The notes beneath the pieces are model-generated. The model made no database searches, had not been told where the DNA came from, and saw only the letters and a program-made list of their open reading frames with translations. This document shows, piece after piece, positions 9,720 to 18,069 of a stretch of 21,572 nt of DNA (its first letter is position 1; every line of letters begins with the position of its first letter). The DNA comes from Saccoglossus kowalevskii (lineage: Eukaryota > Hemichordata > Enteropneusta > Harrimaniidae). The translations under genes and the position numbers were made by a program. The stretch spans positions 97,490 to 119,061 of the forward strand of contig NW_003134355.1 of NCBI RefSeq assembly GCF_000003605.2, given 5' to 3'.

Positions 9720-10810
9720 GATCGTCAAACAAGTACTTGTCCATATTGAGAGATATTGCTCTGGAACAGCATTTAAAATCAGCCATTTTGAGTACATGTA
9801 TATATACAAATAACATGATGTATAATGAATATATAAAATTTGAATATAATCAGTCAAAGCATTTAAGAGATATGGCTCTAGAAGCCCAATCATTAAAACA
9901 AAATGGCCACCAGTCAGCCATTTTGAATCCAATCTGAAAAATAAATGTGCATCAAAAACCTGTAATGTCTGTAATGTCTTATCAAGTTTGAACAAAATCC
10001 ATCCATAAATGCCAGAAACGCTTGATATTTGATGATTTTTTAGCACAAAAATGGCCACCATTTGGTCACTTTGAATAGGATCGTCAAACCAATACATCTG
10101 TCTATCTATGACATGATGTATAATGAATATTTAAAATTTGAACATAATTAAAATTTGAACCACATTAATTAAAACAAAATGGCCGCCAGTCGGCCATTTT
10201 GAATCTAATCTGAAAAACAAGGTCCCCTAATGTCCAATTTATATACCAAGTTTGAACAAAATCCATCTGTAAACAGCTGAGAAATGCTTGATTTTTATTA
10301 TTTTTTAGAACAAAAATGGCCGCCATTCGGCCATCTTGAATCAGATCGTAAAACAAAATGATGTGCATCAAGGTCCTATAATGTCTAACGTATATACAAT
10401 GTTTGAACAAAATCCATCTGTAAACAGCAGGGAAATGCTTGATTTTGATGGTTTTTTAGCACAAAAATGCCCACCATTGGGCCATTTTTAATAGAATCGT
10501 CAAACTAATATATCTGTCTATCAATGACATGATCCATAATGAATATTTAAAATCTGAACATAATCAGTCAAAGCAAGTCAGAGATATGGCACTAGAACCA
10601 CATTTATTAAAACAAAATAGCCGCCAGTTGGCATTTTGAATCTTATCTGAAAAACAAAATGATGTTCATCAAGGTCCTATAATGTCTAATGTATATACCA
10701 ATTTTGAACAAAATCCATCTGTAAACAGCCGAAAAATGCTTTATTTTGATGATTTTTAGCACAAAAATGGCCGCCATGGTCATTCTGAATCAGATCGTGA
10801 AACAAATTGA
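9720..10810 (+). repeat. Alternating A/B tandem units of element 2
   Basis: Two related half-unit types alternate as A-B-A-B-B-A-B. Type A carries CATGATGTATAATGAATAT and type B carries TTTGAACAAAATCCATCTGT. Each ends in a palindromic box of the form AAAATGGCC, about 7 nt, GGCCATTTT, then GAATC. Boxes start at 9900, 10047, 10176, 10314, 10464, 10614 and 10764, with the last four spaced exactly 150 bp apart. Confidence 0.9.
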
Positions 10811-10954
10811 TGTGCATATGTATAATATCATGTATGATGTATGTGTGAAGTTTGATTGTGATTGGTCCAGGCATTTCTAAGATACAGGTTCGGATGCACG
10901 CACGGAAGCACACGCACGCACGCACAGACACAGACACACAGAGGTAAAAACATA

Positions 10955-10988
10955 AGTCCCTGTTTTCGGACTGCGTTCAACAGGGACT
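10955..10988 (+). repeat. Terminal hairpin of element 2
   Basis: Perfect 10-bp arms AGTCCCTGTT (10955-10964) and AACAGGGACT (10979-10988) enclose a 14-nt loop. The last bases of the arm plus the next two form CTAA, as in elements 1 and 3. LINE-A coding sequence resumes immediately afterwards. Confidence 0.9.
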
Positions 10989-10989
10989 A

Positions 10990-12332
10990 ATAAGATTAGC
11001 TCATTATTCTATGCAGATGATTTGGTATTAATTTCAAAAACAAATACAGGATTGCAGAATGACTGTTGCAGAATGTTTAATGACTACTGCTATAAATGGA
11101 ATCTCCATGTTAATCTCACAAAAACAAAAGTAATAATTTTCAGAAAAGGATCAATGAAGAGCAGAGATGCATTTTATTACCAAAGTCACAACATAAGTTG
11201 TGTTAATACTTACATCTATCTTGGTATCTTTATTCAATCTAATGGTGAATTTAATGAAACCAGAAAATACCAGATAAAGCTACTAGAGCTATGTATGTGA
11301 AATCATTACCAAAAGAGGCTAACTGTAGAACATATCTACACTTATTTCAAGCATGTGTAGGGCCAATACTGTTATATGGTTGTAACGTTTGGGTGGTGAC
11401 ATTTTGGAAAACTCAAAATGGGACAAAACAAGTATTGAACAAGTACATATAAAATTTTGCAAACAGTTATTGGAGGTAAGTAAGCTCTCTTCAAATGGAG
11501 CAAATAGAACTGAACTTGGTGAATTCCCACTGTTGATTGATATTAAGGGAAATCATATAAAATAATGGTCTTGTATCGAAGAGCTTCCAGAACACATTCT
11601 CACAAAACATGCCTTTCATGAACAGAAGAAGTTAAACTTGCCATGGATGAAGTCTGTTTAAAAATTGATAAATAAAAGATATTATATCGATGAATAATCT
11701 GTCAGACTTATCACCCAGGGATATTAAACTTATTATCAACAACATCAAAGAAAAATTTATGGATTGGTGGAAAGTAACCATAAGCAACCAAAATGGCAAA
11801 CTCAGAACATACGCAAAACTAAAACAAACATACAGCTATGAAAAATATTTAGACACTCTTAATTTAAAACAAAGACATTGCATATCCAGATTTAGAATTA
11901 GCAAGCATCCATTAGCAATAGAGAAAGGCAGACATACTCAACCAAAGACACCCCTAGGAAATAGATTATGTATACATTGATCAGAGAACAAAATAAAAAA
12001 TGAGGTACATTTTTTCATGGAATGTCCAAAATATTACAATAACAGGCAAAAACTATCGAGAGATGTAATAATTCCAAACACAGCCCACAACATTAATCAG
12101 AAATTGATATACCTGATGAGTTGCAATGATGTTGAAATTATAAAGCAAGTGGGTGAATATGTATATGCCATATTTGACATTAGAACAGAACATCCAATTA
12201 AAAGATAATTCTTACTTTTATCATTTCTTTTTTTTTTCTTTTGTGCATTTTTCATTTTTTTTATGTATTGCTTTTAACTGATAAAAAATTAATTTCAAGG
12301 ATGCAATAAAAATTTTTATTATTATTAGAAAG
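10990..12332 (+). mobile_element. LINE-A, piece 4 (YADD to 3' end)
   Basis: FYADDLVLIS (11007-11036) is the RT catalytic box. It is followed by GLQNDCCRMFNDYC and NLTKTKVIIFRKGS in frame to 11300, then frameshifted segments (VGPILLYGCNVW near 11350), an open stretch 11690-11980 (RFRISKHPLAIEKGRH) and 12017-12208 (MECPKYY...). The first half of the C-terminal zinc knuckle is broken by a stop after LCIH. The 3' end is AT-rich, with AATAAA and a short ATT microsatellite at about 12310-12332. It is a dead copy, closely related to the minus-strand LINE at 18-20 kb. Confidence 0.85.
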
Positions 12333-12889
12333 AAAATCCTGTCACTAACACAAATTGCATGATATGATTTTGGCTGGCATTTCAGATTTTTATATCACAG
12401 TAAATCAAGACTACCAAGAGAAACAAAAAATGATGCATAATATTGCCACAAGGCACATCAACTTCTGATTGCTTTTCTTCATTCTTTGCAGTATTCTCAT
12501 AACATCCTATTACCGTAATTGTCCGGGTAAGCGCCCAAACGCCCACCCCCCAAATTTTGATACATTAAAGAAATTTAGGTCATGTCTGGGCTTCAGCGTC
12601 ATTGACAATAAAACCAATGTTGCAATATTTAACAACCCATACCAGGAAGTGGTTGAAAGCATGTTGTTTTGGCTTTATAAAATATTTGGTAGCAGCTTGC
12701 GAATTCATAACTGGGGCCAGCAAATTTGCAATATCACGCCGATGACTTGACCTCTATGATGAAACACTAGTAATGTTATTCATAGCCAATCAGTAAAGCA
12801 GATGCTTGAAGGTCAAAGATGATAGAGAGTCCTTTGCATGCTACCCCATTTTTCTTGTCTCTTTATTGTGATATGCAAAGCTGACAGAC
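12333..12889. other. Intronic stretch, one MITE-like motif
   Basis: No coding sequence is recognised. A C-rich motif near 12512-12550 (TACCGTAATTGTCCGGGTAA, then repeated CGCCCA blocks) resembles ends of common invertebrate DNA-transposon fragments. A similar GTCCGGGCATACGCCCACCC occurs at about 14155-14175. Neither has visible terminal repeats. Confidence 0.35.
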
Positions 12890-13500
12890 AGCGAAATTCA
12901 TGGATTAAAAGTGCCAAGTCATATTTCAGTTCTTCCAATTTTCAGCAAAATCTTTGAAATTATAATTAATAAACAATTAATCAATTAATTTGACAAGAAA
13001 AATATACTCCTAGACATTGATATATTCAAGCTTCACAAATATCAGAATTGTCTATTTATTTTTTACTTAAATCAAAACCGTTTCGCTCAGAACATCAACC
13101 ATTATTTTACTCCATTATCACACAACTATTCAACACGGCACGCATCTAATAAATACTTCTACTTGCCCCAAGCCAATCTTTCTTTCAATAAACATAATTT
13201 AAAATATGCAGCAGCTACTCATTGGAATTCATTACCAAATAATATCAAAACAATGAAAATAGATGTAATTTCAAAACAGAATTAAAACAATACATTTCAA
13301 CCAATTAGCAGTCCGAGTTATACAAGTATTTTAGTAATGTTAATGATATTCATCTTAAAATTATTTACAATTTATTGCAAAAATTATTGTTGTTAAAAAT
13401 ATCATTATTACAACTAATATGCTGTTTATTACTTTTATATTTTTCAAACAATTGTAATTATTAAGCTCATAACTCTCTAATAAATGCTTTTAATGGATTC
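12890..13500 (+). mobile_element. LINE-C: internally deleted fragment of a second LINE family
   Basis: Around 12917-12988 the plus strand reads HISVLPIFSKIFEIIINKQL, typical of the start of a CR1/jockey-type RT domain. From 13022 an 87-codon frame without a Met start encodes the C-terminal end of such proteins: NYSTRHASNKYFYLPQ, then AAATHWNSLPNNIKT. One base slip later it reads FKTELKQYISTN. Almost the whole RT core between these ends is missing. An AATAAA near 13480 may mark the 3' end. Confidence 0.75.
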
Positions 13501-13616
13501 ATCTTATTAGAATTGGGGCGCAGACTCAACTAGTTTTAAGCAAACTATATCTGGGTTCCACACTAGGTAAAAAACTTGTAAATTATTATTATCTTCTGGT
13601 GAAAATAAATTTATAC

Positions 13617-13764
13617 CTTTATATCTTAAGTCCAAACTGTGTGGGACGACATCTTGGACTTCTGGTTTCTGGTTCCGCCGCAGGGATTTTGTTGGACGCC
13701 GACTTGGACTTTGAGGGTTTTGACTTTGACGAAGTACCGCAACAATGAACATGCAAATGGAGAT
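13617..13764 (-). CDS. Weak candidate exon, Arg/Ser/Pro/Gln-rich
   Basis: An acceptor-like AAAAAACTTTTCAG precedes 13764 and a donor-like AAAG|GTATAA follows 13617. The 148-nt interval is open from phase 0 and encodes basic residues such as QSQNPQSPSRRPTKSLRRNQ. A phase-0 start would fit the donor of the polyQ exon. Its phase-1 end does not fit the large exon at 3838, so another exon would be needed. It could equally be a fragment of an unrecognised mobile element. Confidence 0.2.
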
Positions 13765-14312
13765 CTGAAAAGTTTTTTCAATCAACTATAATAACTTTTG
13801 TAATTTTTACTATGTAAATTCGTAAATGATTATTGTTCATGTATGACTGTTGATCCAGAAAAACGGAAACAATTTTACACAGTTTCACCCCTGACATTTT
13901 AGTTCATTTTGAGTTCACGCATATTGGGCGTGTTTGTGACGGGGAAATCCTAATTCAAATAATTCCTTACTGTCGATTTTTATTATTTCTGGTTTATTTG
14001 TCACATTATAAGCAATAAATTATTTTTGTTATACTTCTAATGTTGCATATTGTTCATTTATTTCCGTTGCATGTTTTCATTTGTCATTCTATTCCCTACC
14101 GCAGTTTGATCTGCATGTTGTCCATTTTTGCATATTTTTGTTTTTTGCCGAGGATGTCCGGGCATACGCCCACCCCTATTTTCTTGCATTTTTCCATGTT
14201 CAGAAACTTGGGTGCTTACCTGGACAACTACAAAAATTCTTTTGGAGTTTAAACGCACCTCTATAGTGCAGCAAAATAAGTAAACAAAATAAATCAACAC
14301 TCAAATTCTTAC
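13765..14312. other. Intronic interval upstream of the candidate exon
   Basis: AT-rich, with no gene recognised. It begins at the strong donor (CAAGAG|GTAAGA, intron G at 14312) of the polyQ exon. Short open frames at 14040-14300 on both strands lack homology and splice support. Confidence 0.5.
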
Positions 14313-14979
14313 CTCTTGGTGGATTCTTTTACTATTATTATCAGATGTCAGTTTCATAGGATCTGATTGAGTACCAGTATAATCCACAATGCCCTCTACA
14401 AACTCTGATTGTTGTGGACTCTTCTGTGATTGGTTTACAATAGATTGTAGAGATGCAGCTTGATATGTCGGATATTTAGTTATTAAATGATTGTAGTAAA
14501 CCATATCAGGTAATGGATTAGATGGACGACCTGGTGGAGGTGGTGGTGGTGGGGGAGAAACACTCAGCAGTTCATCTCGCTTACACAGTAGAATGTCTTG
14601 TGATAATTTTGCCTGAATGTCTTTCAAATGAGCATATTTTGTAGAATCACCACTTGCAGACTGCAGAGAACCTTCAACTACCCTCAACATATGTCTAATA
14701 TTATCAGAATGTGTCTGCATTGATATAACAGGATTTGTTGGAGGTGAGCTAAAAGGGTTTGTTGGTTGTGAATATGCAGCAACAACAGCAGATTGTGAGT
14801 GTGCAGCAACAGTCGCAGAAGGTTGAGAGTTTGCAGTGATAGCTTCTCGTTTTTGCTTTTCTATTAAGTCATGTAACTGTGAATTGAACTGCTGCTGAAG
14901 TACCATCATTAGTTGCATAACTTGACTAGAAGACTGTTGTTGTTGTTGTTGTTGCTGTTGTTGTTGTTGTTGTTGAGGC

Positions 14980-15011
<32 letters not shown>

Positions 15012-15049
15012 CTGATAGTCAGTTAAGATTTGTTGAGGGGTCCCAGGAA
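14313..15049 (-). CDS. Exon with a polyQ tract, coiled Gln-rich segment and polyproline run
   Basis: The exon is 737 bp, entered in phase 1 after CTTTTGCAG and left in phase 0 at CAAGAG|GTAAGA. It encodes PGTPQQILTDY, then Q12-P-Q14, SSSQV, a probable helix (MQLMMVLQQQFNSQLHDLIEK), alternating Ala/Ser/Gln/Pro segments, an 8-proline run, and a conserved-looking tail with YYNHLITKYPTYQAAS. The composition is that of a nuclear, low-complexity scaffold protein. The spliced product would run into further exons; joining directly to 3838 preserves phase 0. The first in-frame Met in this exon is at 14918, but the frame continues upstream into the 28-nt micro-exon, so the true start is probably further 5'. 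No family could be named. Confidence 0.75.
14934..15014 (-). repeat. CAG/CAA repeat encoding Q12-P-Q14
   Basis: Twenty-seven codons mix CAG and CAA, with a single CCT (Pro) interruption. The downstream block is mostly CAA, whereas the upstream block is mostly CAG. The interruptions should reduce pure-triplet slippage. Confidence 0.97.
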
Positions 15050-16095
15050 CTGCAAAAGATTAAATTACAAGTGGCTAAGTTTGGGGTTCTTATAATACAC
15101 TTGCAACATGTTTTTTTGTCTACTGTATATTCATTTGTTTTTTTTTCAAAATGAATGGCGGAACTATATCTCCAGACATCCTGCCAGTGTTTGTTGGTGT
15201 CCATTTTAATTCAATTCGGCAAGTGGATACATGTCTGTGAAAAAAATGATTGTTATCGTCCAGAATCTCCACTACAAGAATTATGTTTTACTTTCAGTAA
15301 TTTGTGTCAATCAGGGATGTGGTTGATTATGTTTATTTACATTCGGAACACGAGGCACGCTATAAGTATAAAATGAAGAATTCTGGGTCACCAGGCGCCA
15401 AAATCCGTTTTCGAACACATAATCGACTGTTCATTTAATCAGAAGAGAATTCTCAGGAAGCAATCTGTGTTTTGGTTCAGTTTGCTGAAGTCGAGAGTGG
15501 AAAACATCGTACTACGGTAGCATCACTGGTACGAGCTTACAAATACTGTACTGGGAAGGCTTGTAGTGGCACTAGTACACAGGGTATTGTTATAGCGAGT
15601 GCATTTCACTTCTACTACAAATATACCTTTCTGGCGCACATTGCCACTTTTTCCTGTAGTCTGGGGCCGACAACTCGAACCATTGGCTTTCAGATTTGGA
15701 TTCGACGCCATCTTGAGAGTGTGTGTCTGCACTTTCGTTCCTCCACAGCGAACACTTAGCTTGTCCTAAGGTCAACAGTTGAAACAAGGTACGAGTGGAA
15801 CTCAATTTATTGCAAGAAATGTACGATGTCGTGTGCATGCGAAACATATTGCAAGAAAGACAAACTCAAATGATTAAAAAAAAACGTTATTTAAAAATAA
15901 ACAATAAAGTAATTAAATCTGATGACAGCGGAGCTTACTTGTCCAGTACTTACGTGCATGTTTCTATGTCATGTTTTATATTGCATGGTCTAAAAACTTT
16001 GGGGTCCTGTAATTGTTGAAATTCAACAACTAATTTTGACCATTTGAATCAAAACAGTCAAAGTCAAATCTGCAATAGACAAGATAGATAGTTAC
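15050..16095 (-). other. Intron between micro-exon and polyQ exon
   Basis: About 1.05 kb bounded by GGAG|GTAACT and TTTTGCAG. The stretch 15400-15780 has more G+C and CpG than its surroundings and is open on both strands for 70-95 codons, with no recognised homology. The 12-mer GACAGCGGAGCT at 15924-15935 is identical to the 3' hairpin arm of element 1. Confidence 0.6.
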
Positions 16096-16123
16096 CTCCA
16101 TGGTTACATCTAGCTTTGAATCT
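16096..16123 (-). CDS. 28-nt micro-exon
   Basis: The sequence ACTTTTCTTTTGCAG precedes 16123 and GGAG|GTAACT follows 16096, leaving 28 nt that encode RFKARCNHG plus one base. The leftover G joins the TT at the start of the polyQ exon to make GTT (Val), which keeps its long frame open. This phase match is the main support. An ACCATGG with good start context spans the exon's last bases, but it lies in another frame and meets a stop after about ten codons. The upstream exon was not identified. Confidence 0.6.
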
Positions 16124-16351
16124 CTGCAAAAGAAAAGTTCTAACAAATATAAGAAGAGTTTTTGTTTGCATACGTACGTAACTTGAAATCCACGGACTCA
16201 CAGGAACTGTGATAAAGATAGCTAGTTGTATGTGATTACAATAATGTTGTAATTGTCACTTTTGACAGATTTGTCATTATATACAGTATGCTACAGGTGA
16301 AGTTGACTGTCGGAAATATATTACATTTTTACCCCTCCTTATCACACATAC

Positions 16352-16560
16352 CTATGACGTCTAGCTCAATAAGACATGGAAGTCAATCGAAATAACTGAA
16401 CATTTGAATTGAAAGACAGATCTTGTAGTAAATATAAATTGGTCAAAGTAACAAATTGTTGATATGACGTTGCGAGAAATAAATACCAAATAATGTTGAA
16501 ATGATCGTCGGCAACAAAATAGTTTTGGACACAACGTCTGGACTCGCCCATTTGGCTTTA
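16352..16560 (-). other. Possible 5' exon with a TATA-like upstream motif
   Basis: A strong donor (ATAG|GTATGTGTG, intron G at 16351) is preceded on the minus strand by a 61-codon frame that starts in good context (CCAAATGG, 16551) and ends at 16366. A TTTATAAGG motif lies about 35 bp upstream of the ATG. Read into the micro-exon in phase 0, the last codon would be TAG, so this can only be an untranslated leader or belong to another transcript. The evidence is sequence signals only. Confidence 0.25.
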
Positions 16561-17086
16561 CGAGTCACCGTGAAAGAAGGTATCCTTATAAAGAAAATAT
16601 CGGTTTTACCAGCAGAAAGTTTGTAAATTACTTTGTTCTTTAAGTTTGAGCTGGGTTTCTTTTTTTATGAAATGTGTGTTATTTTATTTGCAAAATCTAC
16701 CCATCTCTGACAGAATGAATATCATCTCGCGTAGTGTACTAATATGCGATGCGAACATCAACATGGTTTAGGGGTCAAAGGGATCAGGGGACACGTGATA
16801 TCGAATATTTGTGGTTCATACTAGTATATCACAGTTTTAGTTTGTGTTAGTTTGTATCGTTTAAATGCTTTAACTTGTTTTGATTCGTTATTACTTTATA
16901 GATGCTAGGAAATTATCGGGAATCATTATAAGCACTCGAGCTTAATGCAACTTTTGGATTCTGCATACAAAAGATTCAGCCTATCACAACGCATATAATT
17001 TAGCCAATCAGATCCCTTCCTTATTGACCTATTACAAACATGTAATATATCCTCTTCCCGCCTAAATTCAAGAATGCACCATTCCC

Positions 17087-17146
17087 CTATAAATTGAGAA
17101 TTTGTCCTTGTACTTGTCAGATGCTGTTTTATGTTAGTGTAATAAA
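17087..17146 (+). promoter_or_regulatory. LTR-like cassette: TATA box and closely spaced AATAAA
   Basis: CTATAAAT (17087-17094) sits in a C-rich context and is followed 53 bp later by AATAAA (17141-17146) and then a T/C-rich segment. Such tight spacing is typical of the U3-R-U5 core of LTR retrotransposons. I could not define terminal TG...CA ends, a primer-binding site or coding sequence, so a solo LTR remnant is only a suggestion. Confidence 0.3.
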
Positions 17147-17723
17147 CCTCGTTACTTGCTCAAGCCACTGTTATCTCGCCTCCGTTATCTCTATCCACCC
17201 GAATCTCTTCTATACAATTCTACACAGAAATTACTGTCTATTATATTCCGTTTACTTGATTATGTATTGTTATGTTAGTCAAAAGTTATACACATTATAA
17301 CATGTTTCACTATTGTATTCACCTCACTTTAACACTGATCCCTGTGGCTAAGAAGCACACTTTCAGAAATTACAAGCCATTACATTATTGGTCAGTTTGA
17401 TAGATAGTATTTCTCCCAATAACTGCCATGGCGTAGGATTAAAATAAACTAAGAATTGCTGTAAAGGACAAGTGAATTGGGCTTTTAAGGTATAGATGCA
17501 GGTAGGTGGGCACTCGGAGTGATTTTTTTTTTTGCTTTATCTTACCCAGACAGTCTTGGCTAGATAATGTTAACATTTTGGAGCATTGTAAATTAAATTA
17601 TAGGGAACCGAGGCATGTGTATGTGATTAAAAGTCCCGAAAGTTTGTTATATGCAAATGAGTTGGTGGCGCCTCAGTTATGGTGTGGCGATGTGTGACTG
17701 GACCCAGTTTATTTACCTCAGGC

Positions 17724-17755
17724 GCTATCAACTAGCCTCGCTATCAACTAGCCTC
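17724..17755. repeat. Perfect 16-bp tandem duplication
   Basis: GCTATCAACTAGCCTC occurs twice back to back. It looks like a recent local duplication, with no other structure around it. Confidence 0.9.
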
Positions 17756-18069
17756 GCAAAGACGTAGACGCTTCAGGCATGCAAGCGGAATAAAACAAAA
17801 TACAGTTCAGCCGACAGTTGTAAATTATAGGTAAACTTTTCCTCCCTTATCTCGCAACATGCCGACTTCTAGCCTTGCAGATTCCAGTGGTACTTGTATA
17901 CTGTATACTGTTAAATAATTTATTTTCACGCTTTTTTTTGTTCTCCAAAGGCATTTTAACACTGCAGTGAACATTTTTCGTTTGGCTGTAACGATGACAC
18001 TGCTGATAGCATGGCGATGCAATGGATAAACACCATTCATGTGTTCTCATCGATAACTAACTTTGAGTG

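Larger units (their letters stand above)
9593..10992 (+). mobile_element. Non-autonomous element 2 (HINE-like): alternating ~150-bp units, GCAC microsatellite, terminal hairpin
   Basis: The element lies between two LINE-A RT blocks, which delimits it to roughly 9593-10990. It has a left segment with AGTCCTGTT (9605-9613), which nearly matches the hairpin arm and could be a subterminal inverted repeat. Seven ~150-bp half-units follow (about 9720-10810), then a (GCAC)/(CA) microsatellite (about 10895-10940), then a terminal hairpin with 10-bp arms ending in CTAA. There is no coding capacity. The layout matches element 1, although the sequences are unrelated. Confidence 0.65.
16561..18069. other. 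Mostly unassigned intronic or upstream stretch
   Basis: AT-rich sequence without recognisable coding exons. It contains the LTR-like TATA/polyA cassette near 17.09 kb and a 16-bp tandem duplication near 17.74 kb, both listed separately. Minus-strand frames at 17825-18050 overlap each other and lack homology. Confidence 0.5.

Noticed and set aside
10860-10941. tRNA-like GGTTCGGAT motif as a SINE promoter or tRNA gene
   Set aside because: No matching A box or cloverleaf, and it lies in the microsatellite tail of element 2.
15472-15759. 95-codon plus-strand frame in a G+C-richer stretch
   Set aside because: It is open on both strands, without homology, and lies inside a well-bounded minus-strand intron.
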